Of a stretch of 64,000 nucleotides of DNA, positions 30,675 through 42,200 are shown piece after piece. The stretch covers positions 620,001-684,000 of the forward strand of contig OX595998.1 in NCBI GenBank assembly GCA_951394045.1. Reading direction: 5' to 3'. The notes beneath the pieces were generated by a model that was not told the DNA's origin, ran no database searches, and saw only the letters and a list, made by a program, of their open reading frames with translations. Position numbers and translations under genes: made by a program. Each line of letters begins with the position of its first letter. Position 1 is the first letter of the stretch. Source of the stretch: Nitzschia sp. DOCU1. Its lineage: Eukaryota; Bacillariophyta; Bacillariophyceae; Bacillariales; Bacillariaceae.

Positions 30675-33600
30675 GCATCAACGAACATAGTAATTACCAC
30701 TGGTTTTCCTAATGGTTTTGGTGCGTCCGGCGGCCATTCATCTTTAGCCCACGGATAGAATTCAGACCAATCGCATTTGGGCAACTCTTCCCACTCCATG
30801 TAGGCGTCATCCATGACAAGTTTAGATCGATCGTGGGACTTCAAATATGCAAAAATGTGTAGCACCGCATCCAGATGCCCTTTCCTCGGGCACGCATTAT
30901 ACGCTGACAGCATCGAGACCTCTCCGCAGATGTCAATTCTCCCCAACTCAACAATCCAACGCAAAATTCCAATACATTGCATGTAAAATGATACACCGTC
31001 GTCATTCAGTAGTGGCGACGAATCCAGCTCTGGTCTGTAGCCATTCGGTAGTACAGAGCTGACCTTATTCTTCAGGGTCCCATCCATCCGTAATTGGATC
31101 ACACGGATTGCTTCTTTCACGTATTCCTCTGAACCGATAGCCCATTTAAAATTAGCATCACCGTCAATCCAATATTTGGAGATTGAGGCTCCTAGATAGG
31201 ATGTTGGCTCTCCCACTGACTCTGCTTTCAATAGGAACCGATCATTAAGATTGTTCAGGATTGACTTTGGATCGTGAGAGACACACAGCAAGTCGTCAGT
31301 ATACACAAGTAAATACTCATAATATTTTTCGCCGTTCGGGTGTAACGCCTCACGACGCCAAACATCCATATCAGCACGGCATGGAATAAATTGCAATTCT
31401 TCCCTCAAAACCTTTGCACAATGAGACCTCCATGAAAACCCTGCGGACGATGCCTTAATGATCACAGCTGTCCGACCCTGGAGAGAGCCGAACTCCGGAC
31501 CTAGGATTGTGTGAACCTTTTCTGCGCAAGGCGCATGCAAGTAAGCTCCTGCGATATCGGCAGACAAGATGTTAAGACCATTCAAAGCGGCAATGAGGAA
31601 TGCAATCCGGATACTTTCCCGCGTCACAACCGACGCATATGTAATTGATGACGGCGCCTCGGTTTGATCGCCTCTTGCGCAGATCCGGGCCTTTCTTGTC
31701 AGATCCATTTTAACATCAAAAATAATCATCAGGTCGATCTGCTGCGACCCTACTGGTGGTTGTTCATTGTCTTCAAGAACTTTTAAGGCAGGCAGCACAG
31801 TTTTAACTTCCTTGGCCATCGCCTTCTCCCATAGGTCAGTACCAGTTTCAGCATCAATAGCTCGTGCCCGGGCCACATCCATGGGCCCCGGGACTTCAAT
31901 TCCAAATTTCTCATTTTTGCGACGAATCGCGCGACGTTTAACTGCTTTCAAAATCCGGTCACGTTTTCGTAGAGTATAGGGAACCCACCAAGCAAACACC
32001 GGTTCTTCAACAAGTTTATTCGCGACGGCATACTCCGCTAGTTGCACCGGATAGCCCTCTTTCGCATCCTTCAGCGAGAGCCATTCAGTCGATCCATCAA
32101 CCATTTCGGCACAGACTTTCCATCCTTTCGTTGTTCTCTTGGGTATTCTCTGGCCATGACGCTCAATCCAAGCATCATCTTTCGACAAGGCACTCCCATC
32201 ACGCTTGTGGTCGACGAACTCTTTCAAATGCATGACGGTGTAGCCTTCATCATCAACTGTGGCATAAATCGCTTCCGCGATCTGGTTAGCATTGTACGCT
32301 TCAACATGACCATCATCAAACTCAACTTCGTAGACGCTCGTGTCCAGAATAGGATTGTCATGGTAGAAACCAATGAATTTCCCATCAGGGCCACGCTTCC
32401 GGCCCTTTACGATACCTGTGAAAAACGAATTACCGTCACCCGAGGCCATACAAACCTTTGACGACACATATTTGTCAAATGCGAGCTGGTCCTCTTCCTC
32501 ATCAACTGGAGGCGGTTCCCATTGCTGGAATTTCCGCTCCCTTTCTTCTTCATCGTCGTCGTATCTCTCATATTCAGGAACGGTTGCCTCGACACGGATA
32601 AACCGATCATCATCTTCCTCCGGCTCGACAGAAATCCCTTTTATTCGATTACCAAGCGATACCTTTAACTTTTCAGTGAACTCCTTTTTCGTTTGCTTAA
32701 TGTCCTCGGAGTGATGCTCCTCGGGCAACAGCGGAATGACTGAAGTACGGTGCAAAATTGTCCCCTTCGAGGTCAGCACGGCGAAGCAGAGCTCGTCTCC
32801 GACTTCAAAACTTGGGCCAAGCCAGCGGGTGAGTTGCTTTTTCGGTTGGGCTGATTCCGCCGGCGACCGAGACCAACACCAATCGTAGAACGCAAAGTCC
32901 ACGAGATGTGAAATATCTGCTGTGTTACCTGTAATAATTGTAGTGGCGCATTCACCTTCTTGCTCAGGGTGGTTTAAAACAGTGTGAGATCTTTGTTCGC
33001 AACAAGTCATAAAGCATCTGTCCCACAAAACAGCGGGTACGTTACGTGAGGTCATCGTTCTTTCATACAATCGGGTAACTTCCCGTATTGTGTCCTCCGC
33101 TCTTGCTTGGTTATGCATGTAAGGCTCCACCGGATAAATAGGAACCTGCGCCTTTTGACAGCGCCTCAAGAATTCTCCTTGCGTTAAAGTAGTAGCCGAG
33201 TCAGGAATAATTGCTTCAGGAAATCTGAACGCACGAAATAATTTATCCAGTGATGTATGAGCATCTTTTTCTTGTCGCAACGGGAAGGCTCGGCACCATT
33301 GAAATATTGTAGCATAAACTTGGAGACAAGTAGTCCCCTCAAGCGATGTGCAGGGACCAAATTTCGTGTCGGTATACATAGCACATTTCAACCTTGGATA
33401 CCGGAGCTGATAATAGGAGGGCCGAAATAAACGGTCCCCTGAGACCTTGCTCCAGTCTCTGACGGCACGTTGAGTCGTTTTGTTAAGCGTTCGTTGCGCA
33501 GCTTCAATTGAGATTCTCCAACGACGCGCCAGGGCATCTGCTTTAACCAACGTAGTTTTTGCAGTGATCTTTACTCCCGATAAAGTAGCCGAAACTTTGT

Positions 33601-34306
33601 TCCCTAGGAATGCCGAAAGGGCCTGATTTTGTATCATTGACGCAACATTGAAAGCTGACACAAGACGCTTCGCCACGACAGAGTCGAGATTGTGAAAATT
33701 GTTACCGCCGACCGTTTGTCGCAGGTGTTCCTCTGCATTGTTGCAATGAGGATCGGACGGTTTCCATTCTAATTCACTCGTCATTCGAACATGAATATTG
33801 TTCACCGGATCGGTGGCCTCTTCTCTTGAGGGCTTTCTGCACGGAAAGAAGGAAAAGGGTTTGTCATACTGCAGGGGGATCCGCAGGTCAGCAGTCCCCT
33901 CAATGATACAATGGTCCGTCGACTTTCGCTGAGCCGACGGAATCCTCAACAACGGAACATCGTTAACAATCAGCTGGTTTTCTCGCAATTGATCCGGGCA
34001 TAGCAGATGGCAACCCATACCCGGAACGACCAAAACATGGTCAAACAACAAAATAAAAGTTTGATAGGTGAGAGGGCAGTCATACGCAACAGCGACCAAA
34101 CACTCGCGAACTTTTGAAATTGGGCCCATCGAAGCATGAAACCCATTCACTTCAATATCATATTGGTATACATATAACACATAACATCCGCTCTCAGAGA
34201 AAGCGCAAGTATCCGCATGGGAATCGAGCTCACATCTCCACACCTGAACCACAGCTCCAGACGACGACGATGCAATACGGTGCAAGGATGCAGCTCTTCT
34301 TCCTAG
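30656..34306 (-). pseudogene. pol: Copia 3 Pol, protease to start of RNase H
   Basis: The frame begins right after the gag TGA and runs 1217 codons to the LINE insertion point; with the distal part Pol would be about 1356 residues. Seen in order: protease 'CELDSHADTC'; an integrase lacking the usual zinc motif but with Asp, Asp, Glu in 'YTDTKFGP', 'IPDSATT' and 'QARAEDT'; a long acidic linker; an SH3-like 'VYEVEFDDGHVEAYNANQI' segment; reverse transcriptase with 'LVYTDDLLCV'; and the first RNase H strand 'VVITMFVDASHAA'. After that the frame runs into LINE tail sequence and stops at 30647. The SH3-like insert and missing zinc motif separate it clearly from Copia 1 and 2. Confidence 0.9.
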
Positions 34307-34309
34307 TCA
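34307..34309 (-). promoter_or_regulatory. In-frame TGA-CTA between gag and pol (Copia 3)
   Basis: Gag ends ...GGA AGC AAT-type codons, then TGA CTA GGA, and the same frame continues into pol. UGA followed by CUA is the best-known leaky stop context in eukaryotes, so readthrough is likely here. Confidence 0.7.
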
Positions 34310-35796
34310 GTTGCTCCCGCTGTTGTTTCGATTTCCATTATTATTTCGCCTGGTCATATTGTCCCCCATGTTGTTGTTATTACTATTGTTCGTCGCTGGA
34401 GTGGTCGATGCTTCATTCAAATTCGAGGTAGAAGAATTTCCACCGGAAGATTGGGTAGCAGAAACATTTCTTTCACGATTACGGGCGCGTTGTTCATTCA
34501 CATAGTCTCGTTCCTCCCTGGTAAAAGTAGCCCAGATAGTTGGAGGGTACGACCCGTTGTTCAACAGGTGTCCTGACTCAGAGAAGCGACCGCCGCCGCC
34601 ACGACCACGACCTCCGCGACCGCGACCGCCGCCACGGCCTCTCCCCTGATTCCTGCTCCCTCTTCCGCCTCTTCCTGAGGCATTGTATCCTCGGCCACCT
34701 CCACGGCCTGAATTATCATTTTGTGACATGGACGAAATATTACGAGGCAAGGGGTTACGCGAAGCCGACGATTCATTGGCAGCGAGTTGCCCGCCCAAGA
34801 AATCAACGGCAAGCTGATAGTCGTTGGAGCGACGATCATCCCCAGCAATTAATCCTTTTGCGACCTGGAGCTTCGGATCGGTGATAGCATCCAGGAGAGT
34901 GCGAACTTTGGAGTTTTCACTCCTAGCCTCACCATGGTCAGCTAAATCGGTGAAGGCAGAAGTTAAACGAGCAACGAAGCCCTGCCAGGTAAAGTTGCGT
35001 GCTTTACCATTCCAGAACGTTGTAGCGATAACACGATCAGCTTCCAATTTCACCTGATTAATGTGGCTTGCCCCAGTATACTGGGATTTGATGGCATGGT
35101 AAGCGGCCCGACCATTCTTGGTCGAGGCATTGCCTTTCACGAAAGACCACGCCTCGGTGCCATGAGTAACATGGCGGACCATGAGCCACAGTTTCTCGTT
35201 GTTGGCTGTATAAACAGCACCGTTGTGAGATGCTCGACGAATGAGCTCCTCGTGGAATGAGGGCTGGCCATATCCAAGCGGGTCATTTGCGGGATCCGGA
35301 ACATTGGCAACGGTACGAACGAGGTAAGCCAACGGAAGTCTCTCCAAGCCGTAAGACGAGTGGACCCACGCTTCCATGTTTTCGATAGTTTCACGCGCTT
35401 TCTTGGAAGTAGTGAACTTTTCGGGGAAGTCGGGATTCCCGGCAGCAATCACCTCATCAATCTGCAGCTTGTACTGCCACAAGGTTTTCAAAACGTTACG
35501 AGTTGCAGCAGCAGCGTTCCAAGGGCGACCAACAGCATACAAATAACGAAGATAATAGGCGAGTTGTTTCAAACGCAAAGCATGTTCTGGCCAATGAGGA
35601 CCCCAGGGTTGGGGTTGCCACCAACCTGTCCCCCAGGACGACGAATGGTAGCACACAAACGATCAACATCATCATCGGTCAGTTGACGAAACTCCTCAGG
35701 GTCATCAAAACCTTGGTCGGTGACAGCCGTGGACTGGGTCCCATCAAAACCAAGGGTGGCCTCAAGGTAATTACGAAAAGCGACAGCAGCAGCCAT
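34307..35796 (-). pseudogene. gag: Copia 3 Gag, one-base frame break
   Basis: Starts 'MAAAVAFRNYLEATLGF' at ATG 35796. The first frame fails after 'GGQVGGNPNPG', and the remainder resumes in the next frame at 'PHWPEHALRLKQLAYYL'. One missing base in the C4 run at 35601-35604 (plus strand) explains it. A helical capsid-like region follows, then a Gly/Arg-rich RGG tract ('GRGGGRGRGGRGRGGGGR') that replaces a zinc knuckle for RNA binding, and an Asn/Ser-rich tail. The frame ends TGA, with pol in the same frame. Confidence 0.85.
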
Positions 35797-36281
35797 GTTG
35801 ATCAGAGACAATTGTGATACGACAGTACGTTAACGAATGATCCTTTTGATATCTTTTTGGAGGATTTTTCAGCATTGGTGAGATCGGCACATCTCTCTGC
35901 TCAGTCACACATTCTGTCGAGCAAGACCGCAGTTGCCACATGGTAACGACAATCGCTGATCAGGCGATGCGCCCCACAGGCGTGCTTAAAAGGGTATACT
36001 TCATGCATTGCACATTTTTCTCTCGTAAATACCCGTGCCGTTAACCCCCGAACGCAGGGTTTGTATTTAGGTGCGTCCACCTAGTTGGCGCGCGCATACC
36101 AGCCCGTATGCGAGCATGGTAGCATGATCGCCAGTTTTGCCGCGTCGGATGCAAAACACGAAACGACGACCATGGGCTTTCCTTTTTGCCTCTTTGCGCC
36201 GAATCTCCTCATCATCTTTATGGAGAAACAGATATTGTCGTAGCGTTCCCAGGCTGTACGGAGACTCTGGGTCTGATAAAC

Positions 36282-36447
36282 CATTAAATCTAGCAAGGAG
36301 TGGCGGACGATTCAAGCACAAACACACGATACGATGGATGATGATTCAAACATTGGACGAAACAAAATTGTGACCTTACTTTATATCGCGGGCATTTCCA
36401 GTCCCGCCTGAGTCCCTAATCTTGGCGACTATCACGGGGAATTAACG
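36282..36447 (-). repeat. 5' LTR of Copia 3
   Basis: 166 bp identical to 21101-21266. The inner edge reads TGGTTTATCAGACCC on the minus strand, a candidate primer-binding site whose tRNA I could not assign. Confidence 0.8.
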
Positions 36448-37559
36448 ATTTTCTGCCCCCACACGAGTAGCAATCGATCGGTACGAGTAGTAGTCGATCG
36501 TACCTGTCGACTTGTTTGACCAATGCAGTTGTTTAGGGATCATCAACTCTATTGTAAGTCTGCACTTGGACGGCGACAATGAAACCGAGCTCTGTGCTTG
36601 CACCCATTGTCAATTTTGCGTCAGGTTGCCGCCAAGGTGCCTGCAAAAAACAAATAGGACAGTAGGCGTCTCTCACAGTAGGAGTCGTCGACAACATCAT
36701 ATTTGGTGCCCCCTCGTGCTAAAGTAGGGCTATACCAGTATTGAATGGATTATTTAAACCAACTTTTGTCTGCTAGGGATCATAATACTACTACGGTTTC
36801 ATGCTGCTAGAACGAGATGACACTACTGTTAGCAGTACTAATACTACCCCGAAGGCGGCGGTGCTCAAACAAATGCAGCAGAAGCACGTGTCCAACTATC
36901 AATTTGGTGGTAATATACTAGTAGAGTTAAAGCAATATAGGGCAAGCACTACTGCCAGTAGTAGTATTGCAACTGGCTACTCACCAGCAATAGCAGAGTA
37001 GGTGTCTTGCTACTAGTTGTGATTGCTTGTCAATTGATAGCAGTGCCAGTCACTCTGTGAGAGCATGAAATACTAAGAATTTGCCCCATGTACTATCGGT
37101 TTGCCAGCAGCAACCACAGGGTTGTCGTGGTCGTCCACAACTTTACAGAAGTAGCAATGGAAGTTGATTGTCGCCATTGTGGAAATAAAGAACCGACCGA
37201 TGATTTGAAAGTAGCCCTGGCTGCGGTGGTAGCCTAGTAGTGGCAGCTTGATGTAGCCACCAATTGGTAGCAGCGGCCATGGTGGTGGCGTCATTGTCCA
37301 TGCCTTTGCAGCAGTAGTAATGCAGCAGCCCAGAAGTTGATTGTCACATTTGTGAAAATAAAGGAACAACCGCCAATTAAGTAGTGCTGCTGGCGGTGGT
37401 GGTTTGGCCAGAAAAATAGCAATGCACAATTTTCCAACCATTCTTCTTCGACCTGGCAATGAGGATTTGCCAATGTCGCAATTATCTTGTTCTTATCTTC
37501 CATTCTTCGTTGATGTCCCGACAATGAAAAGTGCTGACATCGCATTGTAGCATGTGAAG
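36448..37559. other. Non-coding spacer between Copia 3 and Copia 2
   Basis: No convincing gene. Rich in TAGTA/TACTA trinucleotides. Near 36472-36502 an inverted repeat GTACGA...TCGTAC surrounds GTAGTAGT. Two imperfect direct copies of a unit containing AGAAGTTGATTGTC and AAATAAAG lie near 37147 and 37331. This could be host DNA, or the 3' part of the DIRS-like element displaced by Copia 2. Confidence 0.5.
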
Positions 37560-37565
37560 GCAAGG

Positions 37566-37866
37566 TGTTCAAATACGGTAAGTCTGGTGGTCGAGAATCA
37601 CTCTTCACTACGTCACCGACAAGGTGACGCATACACAAGGAGAGATGACCCGAACAGCCACGTGCTGTATCCGAACAGGAGAAGGCACTCAGGTGGCGCA
37701 CGATACGATACACATCAGAGTACATCAGCTGTCAATCTCCACAGCATACATTTGGTTTACGCACTGCTAGTGCTCATAAGTTTCAGAATCAAAACACTGC
37801 AACACAACCACAAGTTATTTGAGCTCTTTTTACGATTAGCCCTACCGGTCATCGTAGATTTCAACA
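37566..37866 (+). repeat. 5' LTR of Copia 2
   Basis: Begins TGTTCAAATACGG and ends GATTTCAACA. One difference from the 3' LTR. Confidence 0.95.
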
Positions 37867-37880
37867 CGCTTCCTCTGCGC
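37867..37880 (+). promoter_or_regulatory. Putative primer-binding site of Copia 2 (initiator tRNA D arm)
   Basis: CGCTTCCTCTGCGC abuts the LTR. Its reverse complement GCGCAGAGGAAGCG resembles the D-arm segment GCGCAG-N-GGAAGCG of eukaryotic initiator tRNA-Met. The same tRNA continues into the anticodon arm matched by Copia 1. Use of such a fragment as primer is inference. Confidence 0.45.
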
Positions 37881-37923
37881 TAAGAGACAGACAAGTTCTC
37901 CAAACAGTTTATCATCAGCTACA

Positions 37924-39288
37924 ATGGCCGCTAACCCTCCAGTACCTCCAGTGGTCCCACCTGTGGTACCACCGGTAGTGCCACCAGTTCCCCCTGTGCC
38001 TCCGGTGGTCCCACCAGTGGTACCGCCAGCTCAGCCGGGTAACGCAGCGCCATTGTTTGCACTCACTCCAGCTCTTGCACATGCAGATGTGCTTGACTAC
38101 ACGACATCTGAGGGAATGAAGATTTGGTCATCCGCTACTTCCTCAATGTACTCATCCGACGAAGAAGGCTTCGACTGCTCTCCCGAACGAATGAAGGATT
38201 TCCTCAACAGGCAAGGCGGACGAGCAGCTATCAACGGATGGGACGACTCCTTCCTAGCGATCCCTGACGATCCCAACAATCCAGTCGGACCAGCATCCTA
38301 TTTCCTCGATCACTACGGAGAATACACCCTCGACTACTTGAATCAGTGCGCGTTGGTCTACGTCAACGCACAGAACCGAGCTGCACAAGACTCAGTGCAA
38401 GCATACAACTGCATCATGAACAGCTTGAATGCATCGGGTCGCAACAAGATAGCAGCATACAAGGACGAATACACTGTAAGCAACAAGGGCGTGGGCATTC
38501 TCCTACTAAAGGTGGTCATTCGGGAATCGAGCATCGACACGAACGCAACAACCGCGCACATCAGGACTCAACTCTCCTCACTGGACACCTACCTACCTAC
38601 AATAGGTAACGACATAGGCAAGCTGAATTTGTACGTCAAAGGACTCGTGGATGCTTTGGCCGCGCGAGGCGAGACCACAAACGATCTTTTGGTAAATTTG
38701 TTCAAAGGCTATCATGCCGCAAGCGACAAACGATTCATTGCCTACATCGAGAAGAAGGAAGAGGAGTACGAGGATGGAACCACTGCAATCACTCCAAGCA
38801 CTCTCATGGCATTGGCCAAAAACAAGTACGAGGTGCTAGTCGAAAAGGGCCAGTGGAACGCACCATCTTCGGAAGAAGAAAAGATTATGGCGCTCGAGGC
38901 CACTCTGAAGCGACTCCAGGGTCAACAGAGGACTGCCGGCAAGTCTAGAACGACTGAAAGCAATGACAACAAAGCCGGCAAGGCCAAAGGCAACAACAAC
39001 AAGAAGAAGAAGTCCGACATGCCTGCGTGGGTATCTGTCAAACCCAAAGCCGGGGAACCCACAAACAAGACAGTCGACGGTAAAGAATGGTGGTACTGCA
39101 CCAATCATCAGAAGTGGTGCCGCCATTCTACCGACAAGTGCGAAAAGAAAGGATTGGGAAAAGGGAAGGGAGGAGGCAACGCGACTACTTCGAAGCCAGC
39201 ACCACCGGCGGCGTCGACCAAACAAGAGTCGAAGTTCGCAAAAGCAATGACTGCTCTCGCCGATATCGCCGAAGATACCGAGGACTGA
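37924..39288 (+). CDS. gag: Copia 2 Gag
   Basis: 454 residues from the first ATG after the leader. It opens with a Pro/Val repeat (PPV units, residues 5-38), then a helical capsid-like region, a Lys/Asn-rich basic linker (~340-365) and a Cys/His cluster 'WWYCTNHQKWCRHSTDKC' (~390-408) that probably acts as the RNA-binding knuckle. It ends at TGA with the same frame open into pol. It corresponds in position and layout to Copia 1 Gag. It would assemble the virus-like particle. Confidence 0.88.
   Translation: MAANPPVPPVVPPVVPPVVPPVPPVPPVVPPVVPPAQPGNAAPLFALTPALAHADVLDYTTSEGMKIWSSATSSMYSSDEEGFDCSPERMKDFLNRQGGRAAINGWDDSFLAIPDDPNNPVGPASYFLDHYGEYTLDYLNQCALVYVNAQNRAAQDSVQAYNCIMNSLNASGRNKIAAYKDEYTVSNKGVGILLLKVVIRESSIDTNATTAHIRTQLSSLDTYLPTIGNDIGKLNLYVKGLVDALAARGETTNDLLVNLFKGYHAASDKRFIAYIEKKEEEYEDGTTAITPSTLMALAKNKYEVLVEKGQWNAPSSEEEKIMALEATLKRLQGQQRTAGKSRTTESNDNKAGKAKGNNNKKKKSDMPAWVSVKPKAGEPTNKTVDGKEWWYCTNHQKWCRHSTDKCEKKGLGKGKGGGNATTSKPAPPAASTKQESKFAKAMTALADIAEDTED
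39286..39288 (+). promoter_or_regulatory. In-frame TGA between gag and pol (Copia 2)
   Basis: Context GAG GAC TGA TTC CTC. No further stop occurs before the end of pol at 43506, and the first in-frame ATG after the stop lies well inside pol, so initiation downstream is less likely than readthrough. Confidence 0.65.
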
Positions 39289-42200
39289 TTCCTCAATCTA
39301 CCGACGAGGTTACAGGATACCCTGGTCGTATGGACATACGTTGGCCTCGCGTACTTGATAACCTACATATGGGTGACGGTCTATGCGGACAGCTGCTACT
39401 ACTTCTATCCGAAGAAGCATCGCTTTCGGGCTAAGTTAACTCGCTATTTAGCATATCTACGAGCCTGGAAAATCGCAATTTGGACTAGTTTTAGGCTGCG
39501 AATGAAGCACAGTCAACAACACAAGGAAGTGAGACGACGACGGGACATCGCCAACAAGTACCGACAGAACGACATGCCTCTACAATGTCACGTCTGCGGC
39601 AGCATCAACTTTGCAGCGCCACGCACACTACAAGTATGGCAAGTCCTGTTGGCAATGGAGACGATGGCAAACAAAGGAGAACGGTTAGCAGTACTCGATT
39701 CAGACTCGACAACCCTCAGGATCGACAATCGCGCGACGGCTTACATTTCGGGGTTCATCGAGGACTTCCCCGGTGAACTAGAGCCATCTAATCGGATCGT
39801 CAACGGGTTCATGGGAGCCAAAGCCACGAATGTGTCGACAGGAACAGCAAGAGTAAGGTTAGAAGCCGACGGCGGCGATGTGCACGACTTCACTCTGCAC
39901 AATTCCTACTACGTACCTGGATGCGGAATACGCCTCTTCAGCCCACAACATTGGGCACAACAAATGAAACGACAGCATCGCGGACCAGCCCAATCAACAA
40001 CCACACACGATCGCGTCATCCTCAGCTCCAAGAACTTCACCAAAACCATCCACCTCGATCCGGTTACCAACGTGGCGACGTGTCGGACCGCCCCCGGATA
40101 CTCCAAGTTTGCTGCGTTTTGCGCTGAAGCCGGGTTCGACGATGACGGCGCCGACGTCTTGGCATTCGATGCCCAAGTCATCTCTGACGATGAAGATGAA
40201 GATCCTGCGGATTTCTCGAATATAGGCAATGATAATGTTAGCGACAACGTTGACAACAACAACATACGCGATGCGACTGAAAACTTACTCGGACCAACGC
40301 CTGCTCCACCTGCCAATCCTGCAAGGGTAGTGGATGAAACAGAGGTTGAGAGAGAGGAACGAAAGCTCGAGACCGAATTGCTGACTTACCATCTGCGCTT
40401 CGCCCATGTATCCTTTCGGAAACTTCAAATCATGGCGCGATACTCCATCATCCCAAAGAGGCTGGCTAATTGTCGCGTACCCGTATGTGCAGCCTGCATG
40501 TTCGGCAAGGCAACAAAGCGTCAGTGGAGGCAGAAGGCACCAATCAACAAGGACGAAGCCTACGTACCAACAAAACCGGGTGAAGTAGTCTCGGTCGACC
40601 AAATGAAGTCCCCAACACCAGGGTTCATCGCACAGATGACAGGCATCTTGACGACGAAGCAATACGAATATGCAACTGTCTACGTGGACAGATACTCATC
40701 GTTCGGCTACGTCTACTTACAGAAGACAGCCAGTGCTGACGAGACGATCGAAGGCAAGCATGCATTCGAACGTCTGTGCCAGCAAAACGGCTTCAGAGTC
40801 CAACATTATCATGCTGACAATGGAATTTTCAAGGCCAACAAATGGGTGCTCGACTGCCACAAATGCGAGCAAGGCCTCTCATTCGCGGGAGTCAACGCGC
40901 ATCACCAGAACGGACAGGCGGAAGCTCGAATCAGACGACTACAAGAGCTGACGCGTACACAGCTTACCTACGCAAAACGACAATGGCCGCAGGAGATCTC
41001 AGCGAACCTCTGGCCATACGCCCTCCGAATCGCGAATGACACGAACAATGCGACACCCAATCTGGCCGACAAACCTGAGTACCGCTCCCCAGCGGAGCTC
41101 TTCTACAGTACAAAGGTATCCACCAATGCTAAGCGCTGGCAACACTTCGGTTGTCCAGTGTACGTGTTGGACAGGAACTTGCAACAGAACAAACCGCTCC
41201 ACAAGTGGGTCAGTAGAGCGAGAGTTGGTGTGTATCTGGGACGATCACCACACCACTCTCGATCTATTGCGCTAGTGCTGGACATCAAGACGGGACTTGT
41301 GTCTCCACAGTTCCACATCAAGATGGACACAATGTTTGACACCATAGCACAACTCTACCAATCGGTGGAGAATGCTAGCACACAACAATCGCTATGGCAA
41401 ATCAAGGCGGGGTTCGTTCGGCAGTCACAAGCGAACGTGACAGAACCCAAGCAGGGCAATGCAACAACCACAGCTTCGAAAAGAAAACAGGTCACTACAC
41501 AAAACTCTCAGACAGGAGAGGGCAACCTTGTTCCAGAGGGAGCCTACGTGGCACCACCTGAACCACGCACAGTCGACATGTCCCCGACGACAGACAGGGA
41601 CAACGGTATTCCCACCGTCACAGAAGGGAACACACCCGGGAATGGCGAACATCCGCCATCTACACAACAACATCAGTCTCCACGAAAGCGAACGGTATCT
41701 GGTACGGCCACCAGGCGATCGCAGAGACGCGTGCAGCCTGCACAACGACTGATAGAAGCAATGACATCGGAACTCACTATGCAAAGTGATGTACCCGGCG
41801 AAGTATTCTCCTTCCAAGCAATGTTCCCAAGCGACGATGGGTCCATCATCGAGGACCTGAACCCACTCTACGCGTACAAAGCCAATGCAGACCCCGACAC
41901 TCTGTATCTTCACGAGGCTCAGAGGGAGAGCGATTGGGAACAATTCAGCGACGCAATGGAATTGGAGATCAAGCAACAGGTCGACATGGGAGTCTACACA
42001 ATTATGCTACTCAACGACATACCACAGGGGACTACCGTGCTACCTGCAGTGTGGCAGTTGCGCCGCAAGCGCGACATAAGGACAGGCGTCATCAAGAAGT
42101 ACAAGGCACGTTGCAACATCGACGGCTCACGAATGCGACACGGCGAGCACTACGATCAGACGTACGCTCCGGTTGCAGGATGGCCATCGATACGGCTGCT

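Larger units (their letters stand above)
21101..36447 (-). mobile_element. Copia element 3, split by a LINE
   Basis: Identical 166-bp direct repeats (21101-21266, 36282-36447) bound gag and pol on the minus strand. An 8.8-kb LINE with a 19-bp target duplication sits in the RNase H coding region; removing it and one duplicate leaves about 6.5 kb. The LTR ends read CATTAA...TTAACG on the plus strand, not the usual TG...CA, and a possible 4-bp duplication ATTT flanks them. A purine-rich GAGGGGAC (minus strand, 21267-21274) adjoins the 3' LTR as the polypurine tract. LTR identity indicates recent insertion. Confidence 0.85.
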
